Below are positions 51,810-61,519 of a stretch of DNA of 64,000 bases, in pieces. The translations under genes and the position numbers were made by a program. How positions within the stretch are numbered: position 1 is the stretch's first letter; every line of letters begins with the position of its first letter. The notes beneath the pieces are model-generated. The model ran no database searches and was not told the origin of the DNA. It worked only from the letters and a program-made list of their open reading frames with translations. The stretch comes from Lachnospiraceae bacterium (GTDB lineage: Bacteria; Bacillota; Clostridia; Lachnospirales; Lachnospiraceae), in the NCBI GenBank assembly GCA_017620375.1, contig JAFZQN010000058.1, positions 1-64,000 on the forward strand, in the 5' to 3' direction.

Positions 51810-54176
51810 TTATTCAATAGAATTGATCTCGTTGGCACTGATATGTCTTACCGACAGTGCGGTCAGCACTACGCCAAACAGCGTGGCGGCAAGGATGATC
51901 AGCGGATATATCACATAACTTTCCAGTATATTGGGATCGAAGATCATCTTTTTTGCTCCCATGATCTTAAATACGGCACCTCCGGTAAGCTGGTGTACCG
52001 GGTTGTTAATGATTATCGATACAACTGTTGCTGCCAGCATCACAAGGGATATCCTTAAGGTCTGCCAAAGTACTATGCTCCCGTCCTTAAACCCGATGGC
52101 TTTCAGCATAGCTATCTCACCGCGTTCCTTGGTAAGGAATGATTTTTCCATAAGAACCGCCACAAGTATGTTTATAAGGATTACAACCAAAACCACTATA
52201 TTTTTGGTGTTTCCGAGATATGATGCCGAATTGATGATATAATCCGTAAATTCATCTGCAGTCATAACAGTATATTCAGGAAGAAGTGTTTTTATCTTTT
52301 CTATCCTTCTGTTAACTTCTGCTTTCGTCGGAGCATCGGTAAACTTTATCTGTGTGCCCAATACGCCGTTCATATAACTGTAATTACGTTTGTCATCCTG
52401 ATGAAGCCTTATACCTTCGCCCATATTTGTCATGGTCTCTATGGTACCGGAGATAATATATTCCTTTGAACCATCCTGATCTGTCAGTGTGATCTTATCT
52501 CCTATATGTGCATCAAGCTTTTCCATAAGCCTATAGTTCAGTGCCAGTTCATTCGGATTGGCAGGGGCGCTGCCTTCAACATAATTATCATATTGGTCGG
52601 TAGTCGTGTTTACACCCAAAAATGTCAATGAGTTTGCCGCGATATCCCCATTCTTGACCGAGTATTTAAATACCAGTTCTGCTCTCGTCTCACAAGGCAT
52701 CCCGTTATCGGTGACTGTCTTACGTATGTTTTCAAGTTCTTCTTTTAACAGTTCCTCTCCCCTGTCATTATGATAATCCTTTATATTTTTTGTACTGGTA
52801 AGGTATACTTCGGATTCGGTCACACCAAACCATTTGACTAATTTACCACTCTTCAGAGTATTAATGATATTCACATTTATCATTACCATAAGGATACCTA
52901 TGGTAAATATGATAAACATCAGTATAAACCGCCGTATACCGCTTAAAACATCATTCACTGCTATAAATGCGACCGGTCTAAGTCCTGAACCCGAAAGCTT
53001 AAGGATTCCTTTCTTTTTGTATCTTTCTCCGGTAGTCCCGTTTCTTATAGCATCAATAGGAGAAAACTTCTTTATGATCTTAGTCGAGCGGAAACCAAAC
53101 AACATAACTATGCTCACCACAGCTAAGGCGCTTATAATACTCAGTACCACCGATCCTTTATCGGAAATGAGTATCGTCTGTCTCGTTTTTTCCATAAGCA
53201 GATCACTGAACAGAAACGACATTATAAACCCGATCACTGCACCGATAACCGACATAACAAAGTATTTTACCAGGTACAGACCTCGTATCCCGTTATTCGG
53301 TATTCCTATAGCCTTCATGATACCGATCTCACGGAATTCCTCACTGATGGTAAACGATATGGTAAACTTAAGTATGATCAGGGCAATGATGATAAGGCAA
53401 ATGCTTAAGACCATCATAATGGCGGCTACAGCCATCTCAAGCAGATATGTAAGCTTCAAAACTTCTGAAGTATCCATAAATGAGAGACTTGTACATTCTG
53501 CAAGTGCCTTGCTTAATGATTCTGTATCATCAGTATAAAAAAAGCTTATCCTTCCTTTATAAAGCTCTATATTTTCACCCTTTAAAAAGTCCCGGTAATC
53601 TGCTTCATTGATCACGATCCTCGGGGTACTCATGAGAGAACCGCCAAATACCGCATCCTTTAAAAGTCCGAGTACCTTAAACTGTTTGCTTGTTCCGTCT
53701 ATGGTAACCGTGATCGTATCCCCGATATCCGTTTTTAAAGCTTCCAGTACACTCTGTCTTAAATATGCCCCGCCTTGCGGAACATAAGTTATCTCTATAT
53801 TATCACCAACAAAGTACTTTTCTATTCTCCTGTCAAACGAACTTACAAGCACAATATCTGATGCAACTATACTTTCACCATCTTTATTGATGATCGCATC
53901 CGTATTGTAAAGTACTTCCTCGACTTTTATGTCTTTAACATAATCAAGACCGTCCGCAATATCCTTAGCACTCTTTCCGTCTCTGTCGGCTCGTTCTATC
54001 GCTACATAATCCCCCACACCGGCCATCTCAAAATAATCATCCAGCGATGTCAGTGTAGCCGAAAGATTCGTCACACTCGAGCATACAAACGTCACTGACA
54101 TAACAACGAAGATGAATATGATAAAATTCATCGTTTTCTTTCTTTTTAGATCTCTCTTTAGTATTTCAAAAAACAT
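51810..54176 (-). CDS. ABC permease with two FtsX domains
   Basis: A 788-residue permease of the MacB/FtsX type: an N-terminal helix, a large extracytoplasmic domain (about 50-240), three helices (about 245-375), then a second helix, extracytoplasmic part and three C-terminal helices (GEIAMLKAIGFKDGSIVLWQTLRISLVM in part). The sequences GIMKAIGI and GEIAMLKAIGF, 400 residues apart, show an internal duplication. It forms a mechanotransmitting exporter with the ATPase, likely acting on antimicrobial peptides or lipoproteins. AAGGAG precedes the start. Confidence 0.9.
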   Translation of the reverse strand: MFFEILKRDLKRKKTMNFIIFIFVVMSVTFVCSSVTNLSATLTSLDDYFEMAGVGDYVAIERADRDGKSAKDIADGLDYVKDIKVEEVLYNTDAIINKDGESIVASDIVLVSSFDRRIEKYFVGDNIEITYVPQGGAYLRQSVLEALKTDIGDTITVTIDGTSKQFKVLGLLKDAVFGGSLMSTPRIVINEADYRDFLKGENIELYKGRISFFYTDDTESLSKALAECTSLSFMDTSEVLKLTYLLEMAVAAIMMVLSICLIIIALIILKFTISFTISEEFREIGIMKAIGIPNNGIRGLYLVKYFVMSVIGAVIGFIMSFLFSDLLMEKTRQTILISDKGSVVLSIISALAVVSIVMLFGFRSTKIIKKFSPIDAIRNGTTGERYKKKGILKLSGSGLRPVAFIAVNDVLSGIRRFILMFIIFTIGILMVMINVNIINTLKSGKLVKWFGVTESEVYLTSTKNIKDYHNDRGEELLKEELENIRKTVTDNGMPCETRAELVFKYSVKNGDIAANSLTFLGVNTTTDQYDNYVEGSAPANPNELALNYRLMEKLDAHIGDKITLTDQDGSKEYIISGTIETMTNMGEGIRLHQDDKRNYSYMNGVLGTQIKFTDAPTKAEVNRRIEKIKTLLPEYTVMTADEFTDYIINSASYLGNTKNIVVLVVILINILVAVLMEKSFLTKERGEIAMLKAIGFKDGSIVLWQTLRISLVMLAATVVSIIINNPVHQLTGGAVFKIMGAKKMIFDPNILESYVIYPLIILAATLFGVVLTALSVRHISANEINSIE

Positions 54177-54444
54177 ATTTAATGCTCCTTAATAATTATT
54201 TAAACCTCATCTAACCTGCCGTGTTTGGCCGGAACGCGGCGGTAAGATCTATATCTCTCACCTCCATTTTATACACGAATTTATTAAACAATCCTTAAAT
54301 ACTAAAATTATTTTTTGAGTTTTTGATGACAATTGGGACGCTTGCAATCTGTTAAGTATTTGGGTGTTTTAACCGATATAAATATATGAAGGACCGGGGC
54401 GTATTATGCCCTAAAAGAGTAAAAAGCAGGCAGGAAATGAGATC

Positions 54445-56727
54445 ATGAGAATAGAGTTTACCATAATCTTTTCATTACTCGTTATAATCCTGACAGTCTG
54501 TACGATATCTTCCATGAATTCAAGGAAGATCATCGGAAAGTCTGTTGCTTTTTTCGTGTGCTCAATAATACCTCCCGTTATAGGTAATCTGATCATTGTA
54601 TGTGCCAAGGATAAATTCCCCGCTATGTTGGGGTATTACATATATTTCTTAGGCATGGATGTTGTCATGTATGCGATGTTGCGGTTTACGGTACGTTACT
54701 GCCGTATAAAACGTCCTAACAAGATACTTGAGTACGGCGTATATGCCCTGCTCACCGCCGACGTGATCCAGTATGCTTTCAATCCCGTCTTCCATCAGGC
54801 ATTCGACACCGAGCCTATCATGTATGAAGGAGACTTGTATTTCCGCCTTATCCCCAAACTCGGACAGACATATCACCGTATCGTGGACTATGCTATATTT
54901 ACTATCGTATTATTGTTATTCCTTATAAAAAGTATACGTTCGGTACGTATATATGCAGAAAGATATCTTATTATACTGTTAGCCCTCGTTGTGGGAGGTG
55001 TATGGGAGACCTTCTATATCTTTTCACGTACGCCCATCGACCGGTCCATGATAGGATTTGCGGTAGTAGGTATACTTGTGTACTTCTTCGCACTATATTA
55101 CAGGCCCTTAAGGCTTCTCGACAGGATGCTCGCGGGTATGGCTTCTGAGATGCCCGAAGCTCTGTACTTCTTCGATGACAACGGTCTGTGTATCTGGGCA
55201 AATGACCGCGGTATCAAACTCGCCGATATAAATGATGATGATTACGCACAGGCAGAAAGCCGTCTTACAGAATTATTCGGAGATCTGAATATAAAAGACG
55301 ATGAGTGGAGTGCTGAAAAAGAGCTTAAGACCGAACAGGGTACTACCAAATACTATGTTCTGGAAAAACATACCGTACCTTACTCAGAAAGTAAGATAGC
55401 CGGCTCATTCTTAAGTATCCGTGATAATACGGATGAGCATATGGCTCTCCGCAGAGAGATATACAATGCTACACATGATGCGCTGACAGGACTTTACACC
55501 AAAGAGCATTTTTATGACTGTATATCCAAAGAGATCCAAAAGGATAACGACAAGCATTATGCAGTAGTATATATCAATGTAAACAACTTTAAGATGATCA
55601 ACGATGTATTCGGAAGCAGCTTCGGAGACCATGTATTAAAGGAAATCGCTAAGAGGATCAGGGAATGCTGCCACGAAAACAGCATATACGGACGTATAGT
55701 GGGTGATATCTTCGGTATGTTCATGCCGGTGGATGAATTTGACGATGCTATGATCGAAGAAGCACTGGGACATTTCACGGTAACCGAAGGACATATGAGT
55801 CACAATATCTTAATACACATGGGTGTGTATTTTATCCCCGACAAATCCATCGAAATATCCGTTATGTTTGACCGTGCACGTATCGCTGTCACCCAGATCA
55901 AGGATGACTACAAGATATGCCTGGCATACTATGACGACAAGATGAGGGAACAGGTGCTCTGGGACCAGCACATCTCCTCTCAGTTAAACGAAGCTATATC
56001 TAAAAAGCATATCAGACCTTATCTTCAGCCCATTGTTGATACTGCAGGAAAACCTATAGGTGCAGAAGCTCTGTCACGCTGGATACATCCTACGGACGGC
56101 TTCCTCTCTCCTGCCAGGTTCATCCCTGTGATCGAACGAAACGGCATGATAGCTGAAGTAGATAAATACATGTGGAAATGTGCCTGTGAGATACTGGCAA
56201 AGTGGAAAAAAGAAGGAAGGGAGCAGTTTATCTCCGTAAACATCTCCCCTAAAGACTTCTATTTTATGGATGTGGTAAGTGTTATAAAGAATCTGGTGGA
56301 AAAATATGAAATAGAGCCTAAAAAGCTTCGTATAGAGATCACCGAGACCGTCATGATGGATGACAATGAAAACAGGATCGCCATACTTAACGAGTTTAAG
56401 CAGGCCGGATTCATCGTAGAGATGGACGATTTCGGCAGCGGATACTCTTCTCTTAACATGCTTCAGGATATGCCTGTAGATGTAATAAAGATAGATATGG
56501 GCTTCCTGAACAGGTCGGAGCTTGACGAAAAAGGTCAGAAGATCCTCCACAATATACTTAACATGACAAGCGATCTTGGTATCATATCCCTAACAGAGGG
56601 TGTTGAAACCACCGAGCAGTACTCCATGTTGCTTAATATGGGCTGCCGCCTTTTCCAGGGTTATCATTTTGCAAAACCCATGCCTCTCGAGGAACTTGAA
56701 AGCTGGTTTGACAGTGTAACAAAATGA
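54445..56727 (+). CDS. 7TM sensor protein with degenerate GGDEF and intact EAL domains
   Basis: A 760-residue inner-membrane protein. Seven predicted helices (1-215) resemble the N-terminal sensor of 7TM histidine kinases, followed by a PAS-like domain (about 225-335), a GGDEF domain with a degenerate motif (VGDIF in place of GGDEF) and an EAL domain whose catalytic residues are present (GAEALSRW, ISVNISPKDF, EITETVMM, DDFGSGYSSLNML, KIDMGFL, EGVETTEQ). It should degrade cyclic di-GMP and not make it. Preceded by GCAGGAAATGAG, so the start at 54445 is plausible. Confidence 0.9.
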   Translation: MRIEFTIIFSLLVIILTVCTISSMNSRKIIGKSVAFFVCSIIPPVIGNLIIVCAKDKFPAMLGYYIYFLGMDVVMYAMLRFTVRYCRIKRPNKILEYGVYALLTADVIQYAFNPVFHQAFDTEPIMYEGDLYFRLIPKLGQTYHRIVDYAIFTIVLLLFLIKSIRSVRIYAERYLIILLALVVGGVWETFYIFSRTPIDRSMIGFAVVGILVYFFALYYRPLRLLDRMLAGMASEMPEALYFFDDNGLCIWANDRGIKLADINDDDYAQAESRLTELFGDLNIKDDEWSAEKELKTEQGTTKYYVLEKHTVPYSESKIAGSFLSIRDNTDEHMALRREIYNATHDALTGLYTKEHFYDCISKEIQKDNDKHYAVVYINVNNFKMINDVFGSSFGDHVLKEIAKRIRECCHENSIYGRIVGDIFGMFMPVDEFDDAMIEEALGHFTVTEGHMSHNILIHMGVYFIPDKSIEISVMFDRARIAVTQIKDDYKICLAYYDDKMREQVLWDQHISSQLNEAISKKHIRPYLQPIVDTAGKPIGAEALSRWIHPTDGFLSPARFIPVIERNGMIAEVDKYMWKCACEILAKWKKEGREQFISVNISPKDFYFMDVVSVIKNLVEKYEIEPKKLRIEITETVMMDDNENRIAILNEFKQAGFIVEMDDFGSGYSSLNMLQDMPVDVIKIDMGFLNRSELDEKGQKILHNILNMTSDLGIISLTEGVETTEQYSMLLNMGCRLFQGYHFAKPMPLEELESWFDSVTK

Positions 56728-56733
56728 TCTAAA

Positions 56734-57852
56734 CTATGATCTCTTCCGCTTAAAAGCCGCACCTAAAGCCTCAAGTACGATCACTATCCCTAAAAGGGCC
56801 AGGCAGTATAATAACATCCCGGTACGATAATAAGGATCAAATATACTTTCCAAATAGTGATATGAAGGTATCAGCTTCTGTATGTACCAAAAGGCCCTTA
56901 GATCCATAAATACCGGTGAAAATGTGGCCGCCATGGTCACTATGACCGGAGTAAAGACTCCGATCACCTTTTCATTTCGCATGATACGCCTGAGTATCAT
57001 CGCCAGCAGATCAAGTATCACGATATACAGCAGAAGTAACGGTATCTCCCAGATAAGATCCGTCATTACTCCGCCGATGATGATACCGGCTAAGGCTATG
57101 ACAGCCGAATCAAACATTATAACAAAAATATACAGGAATTCTCTTAATACAGGGCTTTTTGTCTTCCAATAGATAAAAAGTCCTTTTCTTTCATCGGATA
57201 TGAAATACATTGCTGAAGCTATGGCTGAAATGATAAGCCACAGTGCCATAAACCCTCTTAAGGGCGCAGTTACATAGTTTGGCTGCTCCTCAGGTACCTC
57301 AGCTCCTATATCATATATCCTGAATATAGTTGCATCCGGTATATGCGACTCGTAATCGGCCGATGCCAAGCCCAGTTTCTTTTCGGCAAAATCGGTATAT
57401 ATCAGCTTTCCTATATGCTTAAAGAGCTGTGCCTCCAAGATCTCTCTAAGGAAGAAATGAAGTACGTTGGGATCGCGTGCATAGATCTTAATAGGATGCG
57501 ATACGCTCTTATGTACGGCAAATTCCTGTACCAGTACCGAAAGGTCTGCCGGTATGATCCAGGCTTCATCGGCTTTTCCGCCCGCCACTGCTTTTACTGC
57601 CTCATCTTCTGTGTCGTACTTTATATATTTGATCAGTACATTCGGAGAAGACAGACTGTCATAAATATTTACCGCTGTCTCATCAGCTCCCGCCTCCAGG
57701 GCTATCGCTACAGAAGTGATGGAGCTGTCCTGTGCCGCTACACCGCGGAGAATAATAATAAATACAAATACAGATAAAGCCATAGCGATATAGCTTTTTC
57801 TTCTGATCATTCTCTTTTGAAGAAGGAGATATCTGGTAAGTGCCTGTTTCAT
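56734..57852 (-). CDS. ABC-2 type permease (second)
   Basis: A 372-residue permease: one N-terminal helix (about 18-40), an extracytoplasmic domain of about 150 residues, and five C-terminal helices (about 195-365), the ABC-2/YhgE-like layout. Its start overlaps the previous permease's stop by one base. Together with it and the ATPase it forms an exporter with two different permease chains. Confidence 0.88.
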   Translation of the reverse strand: MKQALTRYLLLQKRMIRRKSYIAMALSVFVFIIILRGVAAQDSSITSVAIALEAGADETAVNIYDSLSSPNVLIKYIKYDTEDEAVKAVAGGKADEAWIIPADLSVLVQEFAVHKSVSHPIKIYARDPNVLHFFLREILEAQLFKHIGKLIYTDFAEKKLGLASADYESHIPDATIFRIYDIGAEVPEEQPNYVTAPLRGFMALWLIISAIASAMYFISDERKGLFIYWKTKSPVLREFLYIFVIMFDSAVIALAGIIIGGVMTDLIWEIPLLLLYIVILDLLAMILRRIMRNEKVIGVFTPVIVTMAATFSPVFMDLRAFWYIQKLIPSYHYLESIFDPYYRTGMLLYCLALLGIVIVLEALGAAFKRKRS

Positions 57853-59099
57853 CAGTCTATCCCCCTTTCGATACGTATCCTGCGGGCATATACCGCTATA
57901 ATCAGGAATACCGCGGTATATGCTACGAGCATCAGCATGTTCTTAGCATTAAATACGCCCGTAACTCCCGACGAGATAACATTATATGCCACACCTGTGG
58001 GCAGGTATTCGCCTATGGTACGTGCCGCATCCGGAAGGAAGGATCTGGGATAGAAATACCCGGATAAGAAACTGAATCCGATGAGCACCAAAAAAGGAAG
58101 CAGGAATTTGTTGATGATCCCGAGCATAACTTCAAACAAAAGGAAAGTAAAGGATGTCAGTTCTATAAGTACCAGAATGAAATACCCCGAAAACCTTAAA
58201 TATCTGGGGAACAGATCTGTAGAAAACTCTTCTATCCCCACCATATGGGCTGCAAACAGCACATATACGCAGAACAGGGTAAATAATGAACATATAAGAT
58301 TTGATACAAAAAAGCTTGTATATTCTGTAAGGATCTGGGATCCGGGTTTTACACCCTTGGATCTCGCGATCATAAAAAACTCTGTATGGCAGTCCAAAAA
58401 GAAAGAGATGGAGCAAAATGACAGCATAACAGTATAAAAAAGAACTATACCACAGAAAAAGAATGCCATAAACGACATTCCGTCACCAAGACCGATGTGT
58501 TCTATTTCCGTAAGCAGACCTCTTGAAAGCAGCGCATTCATATATGTAATGAAAAGCTTATCGTTCAGTTTGATCTTTTCTTCCTCTGAAAGATCGGCAT
58601 ATTCCATATCATCTTTTAAGGAATATAAACCGGCTTCGGTATAGATTATATCATCAGAAAATATATTAACGACTTCTTCCATTATGACAGTGGTGATACC
58701 CTTCTGGCTGGCAGCATACAGCTTAACCACAGGTGATTCGTCACTGTTCATAAGATCATCCATAAATCCGTCGGGTACTACAACCAGGACCTTGATCTCA
58801 TTGTTATGAAGCGCATCAAACCCCGCCTCTTCCGTATCATACTGAAATGTATTGACTATCAGCTGGGTATCATCGATCGATCCTATAAACTGCAGTCCCA
58901 TGGATAAAAGTGCATCATCCGATCCGCATAAAAAGCCCACATTGTACTTGGACGTTACTTTATTATAGTCTGTATGGCGTGCATTTAAAACACCTGCCAC
59001 ACCTATTACAAGCGCAAAAACAAGGGATAATGAAAATATCCCCGGAAAAAGTTTTACTATTCTCTTTATCTGACCGTAAAAGTAAGTGCCTGTACTCAT
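57852..59099 (-). CDS. ABC-2 type permease (first)
   Basis: A 415-residue permease of the same layout as its neighbour: an N-terminal helix (about 15-37), an extracytoplasmic region (about 45-215) and six C-terminal helices. The two permeases are distantly similar in order of parts and are likely ancient duplicates. The start overlaps the ATPase stop by 4 bases. Substrate unknown. Confidence 0.88.
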   Translation of the reverse strand: MSTGTYFYGQIKRIVKLFPGIFSLSLVFALVIGVAGVLNARHTDYNKVTSKYNVGFLCGSDDALLSMGLQFIGSIDDTQLIVNTFQYDTEEAGFDALHNNEIKVLVVVPDGFMDDLMNSDESPVVKLYAASQKGITTVIMEEVVNIFSDDIIYTEAGLYSLKDDMEYADLSEEEKIKLNDKLFITYMNALLSRGLLTEIEHIGLGDGMSFMAFFFCGIVLFYTVMLSFCSISFFLDCHTEFFMIARSKGVKPGSQILTEYTSFFVSNLICSLFTLFCVYVLFAAHMVGIEEFSTDLFPRYLRFSGYFILVLIELTSFTFLLFEVMLGIINKFLLPFLVLIGFSFLSGYFYPRSFLPDAARTIGEYLPTGVAYNVISSGVTGVFNAKNMLMLVAYTAVFLIIAVYARRIRIERGID

Positions 59100-59764
59100 A
59101 TCTTTTTTAGCAGATCCGTCATATCATTATTATAAGAATACGGTTCAAGAATACCTTCCTTTAACAGATAGCACCCGGAACACATGCCTATCTCATAGAT
59201 ATCATGTGTGGCTAGGATCAGTATCCCACCGCTTTCCATAAATGCCCTAAGGTAGGCGTATACAGCCTCCTTGCATACCAGGTCTAAAGCAGCGGTAGGC
59301 TCATCCAGCAAAAGCACCTTAGGATCATTGTTGATCGCGCATCCTATGGAAAGTCTTTTTTTCATGCCGAGTGACATTTTGTTAACAGTGACATTCAGAA
59401 ATTCATCTATACCAAGCACCTTAAGGAAACCGTTTTCAAGCTGTTTTTTAAGGTCGTCCTGACGATACCACATTCTTAAGTTATCCCAAGCCGAAAGTTC
59501 TTCGATAATGGGTGTCCCCTGTGGTACATATGCCACTTTTTCGTGTCTTACGCTATCTTCCTTTAATGCATCTTTGTCGTCTACAAAAAAGCTTCCGGCA
59601 TCTGCTCTGATGATACCTGCAAGTATGGAAATAAGGGTAGATTTACCGCTGCCGTTCTTTCCGATTATACCTATGCAATCACCGTTTGAGGCACTGAAAT
59701 TGATGTCTTTCAGCACTTCCTTTTTGCCGTATCTCTTTTTTATATCCTTAACACTTATGTGCAT
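59096..59764 (-). CDS. ABC-2 exporter ATPase
   Basis: A 222-residue ATPase: Walker A GKNGSGKST, Q-loop YVPQGTPI, a variant signature MSLGMKKRLSIG (in place of LSGGQ), Walker B VLLLDEPTAALDL and switch LATHD. First of three overlapping genes. It follows the DUF3737 gene by 27 bases. Confidence 0.93.
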   Translation of the reverse strand: MHISVKDIKKRYGKKEVLKDINFSASNGDCIGIIGKNGSGKSTLISILAGIIRADAGSFFVDDKDALKEDSVRHEKVAYVPQGTPIIEELSAWDNLRMWYRQDDLKKQLENGFLKVLGIDEFLNVTVNKMSLGMKKRLSIGCAINNDPKVLLLDEPTAALDLVCKEAVYAYLRAFMESGGILILATHDIYEIGMCSGCYLLKEGILEPYSYNNDMTDLLKKI

Positions 59765-59791
59765 TACCGTATCCCTCTCATAATGAGTGTT

Positions 59792-60658
59792 CTACCACAC
59801 TACTTTATCCGATTCTTTTATAATATTATCGCATACTATATTAAATTTTGTCGGGTCGGCTTTATCCTTCTCCACTATGAGCTCACCTATTTCACGTGCC
59901 CTGATCGTACCTGATGCGGGATTAAACACACTCTCGATCCTGGAACTCACCTCGGCATCAACATTTGCATATTCAAACGCAAGTGTGGTATTGATAAGCT
60001 TACATTTTTTCATGACAAGCTCGTCAATATAACACATGCCCTGAAGGCTTTCTATGGTGCAGTTGATAAGTGTAAGCTTCTTAGAGTTCCATCCAAGATA
60101 TTCGCCTGATATAAATGAATCGTATACCGTTATATTACTGCTGTTCCAGAAAGCATCCTTGGTAAGAAGCCTGGAGTTTCTTATAACAACATTTTCAGCT
60201 CCGTCAAAGGAATAATTGCCGTCAAGCGAAAGTCCGTTTATCTCCATGTTTTTGGAGTTCATGGCAAAATAATGTCCCTTTGCCGTTACATTATTCATTT
60301 TGATACCGTCGCAGCTCCAGAGTGTCTCCTCAGCATTTGAAAGTACAACGTCATTAAGTTCCAATCCTTTGCACCTGCGGAAATTCTTGGGTGCCTGGAT
60401 CATGGCATTATTCACGCTGATGTTATTGGTATACCATACTCCGGCTCTGGCCATTTCAAACCATTCCGAATCTTTTACCTTTACATTGTCACAGTACCAG
60501 AGTGGATACTTGTATCTGAATAATGACCCGTTTATTTCGATATTGCGGCATTCCTTTAAAGGAGACTCTCCTTTTTCAAATACGCAATCCGTTATCGTAA
60601 TATCTTTGCTTCCAAAAAGAGCACGTTCCTCGGTAAATAACTTTTCTTTGTATTCCAT
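59792..60658 (-). CDS. DUF3737 family beta-helix protein
   Basis: A 288-residue protein that reads as a right-handed beta-helix: repeats of about 21 residues with NI/V-x-I patterns (DITITDCVF, RNIEINGSLF, NVKVKDSEWF, NISVNNAMI, GIKMNNVTA, NMEINGLSL, NVVIRNSRL, NITVYDSFIS). No signal peptide, so intracellular. DUF3737 members are widespread in Bacillota but functionally unassigned. AAAGAATATG-type start at 60658 and promoters further upstream. Confidence 0.88.
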   Translation of the reverse strand: MEYKEKLFTEERALFGSKDITITDCVFEKGESPLKECRNIEINGSLFRYKYPLWYCDNVKVKDSEWFEMARAGVWYTNNISVNNAMIQAPKNFRRCKGLELNDVVLSNAEETLWSCDGIKMNNVTAKGHYFAMNSKNMEINGLSLDGNYSFDGAENVVIRNSRLLTKDAFWNSSNITVYDSFISGEYLGWNSKKLTLINCTIESLQGMCYIDELVMKKCKLINTTLAFEYANVDAEVSSRIESVFNPASGTIRAREIGELIVEKDKADPTKFNIVCDNIIKESDKVVW

Positions 60659-60704
60659 ATCTTTTCCCCTGCATTATATTTTCTTTCCAACAGTTACAAC
60701 TGCA

Positions 60705-60830
60705 AGTATATCAAACCCGTATATCAACGTCAATTTACTATAGGATACGAAATACTGTATTATCTTGGAATAATAAACCCGCTCAAAAACCCAACATGGA
60801 AAGTATATCAAATCCGCCCCCGGTAGTCAA
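60705..60830 (-). promoter_or_regulatory. Tandem near-identical promoters
   Basis: P1: TTGACT (60830-60825), 17 bases, TATACT (60807-60802). P2: TTGACG (60733-60728), 17 bases, TATACT (60710-60705). Both share CGGRTTTGATATACTT across the end of the spacer and the -10 box, 97 bases apart. They would drive the DUF3737 gene and probably the following ABC-2 operon. Confidence 0.7.
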
Positions 60831-60856
60831 ATCATTTCAACGCAGAAGCCGTAGGC

Positions 60857-61486
60857 TCATTCCTCTGTTTTTAATTCCTTATATCTGTTAAAGGATTTTA
60901 TAAATGCCCAGGCCAGTATCAAAAGAAATACCGTCTCTACCGACAAAAGGATCAGGTCTTTTTTAATATTGATCACATCAACGTAAATATCAGGATCCGT
61001 CATTTTTTCGTTAATGATCCTGTCATATTCCTGCAAAGCACCTGAATTTACGCTGTCAAGCAACCGTTCCTTATCTTCGGCACTAAATCTTTTAATTTTT
61101 CCTATCAGCGCATATTTCTTTTCACCATTATATTCTGCTGCCTCGGATGGATCCTTATATAATGTCACGCCTTTCCAAAAGTTAATATCCGCCGTAGGGA
61201 TACGAACATATATATATTCATCCTCACCGACCCTTAAAAGATAGTAGTTCTCGCTAAAATTTTTCATATAATACATGCTTTGAATATCAAACACACTTAT
61301 AACGCTGTCAAAACGTACCTTTACGGTATTATCATCTTTCAGCATCGGAGACCGGATACCTTCCACATTATCACAAAAATAATACCCCATGACCTCAGAT
61401 ATACCCGGTATGGTAAAAAAGATAACTACCAGGAAAACAACAACAGCGATTGTGAACATTTTAACGATCTGATCCTTCTCAGTCAT
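60857..61486 (-). CDS. Membrane protein of unknown function, 209 aa
   Basis: Two membrane helices, about 9-31 and 177-198, flank a 140-residue extracytoplasmic domain (VRFDSVISVFDIQSMYYMKNF, YYLLRVGEDEYIYVRIP, KKYALIGKIKRFSAEDKERLLDS). Not assigned to a known family; the beta-rich first half and helical second half suggest a small sensor or chaperone domain. It is alone on its transcript. Good start at 61486 with AGGAAG. Confidence 0.75.
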   Translation of the reverse strand: MTEKDQIVKMFTIAVVVFLVVIFFTIPGISEVMGYYFCDNVEGIRSPMLKDDNTVKVRFDSVISVFDIQSMYYMKNFSENYYLLRVGEDEYIYVRIPTADINFWKGVTLYKDPSEAAEYNGEKKYALIGKIKRFSAEDKERLLDSVNSGALQEYDRIINEKMTDPDIYVDVINIKKDLILLSVETVFLLILAWAFIKSFNRYKELKTEE

Positions 61487-61519
61487 ATACTTCCTCTTTG
61501 TAATATCTGTACGTGATTT

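Noticed and set aside
52834..53538. A 234-codon plus-strand frame opposite the FtsX permease
   Set aside because: Hydrophobic antisense of membrane helices; no ribosome site.
54177..54444. Divergent region considered for a c-di-GMP riboswitch
   Set aside because: A CCGTGTT/AACGCGG hairpin exists near 54219-54240 but the conserved GEMM sequences are absent; no clear promoter was found.
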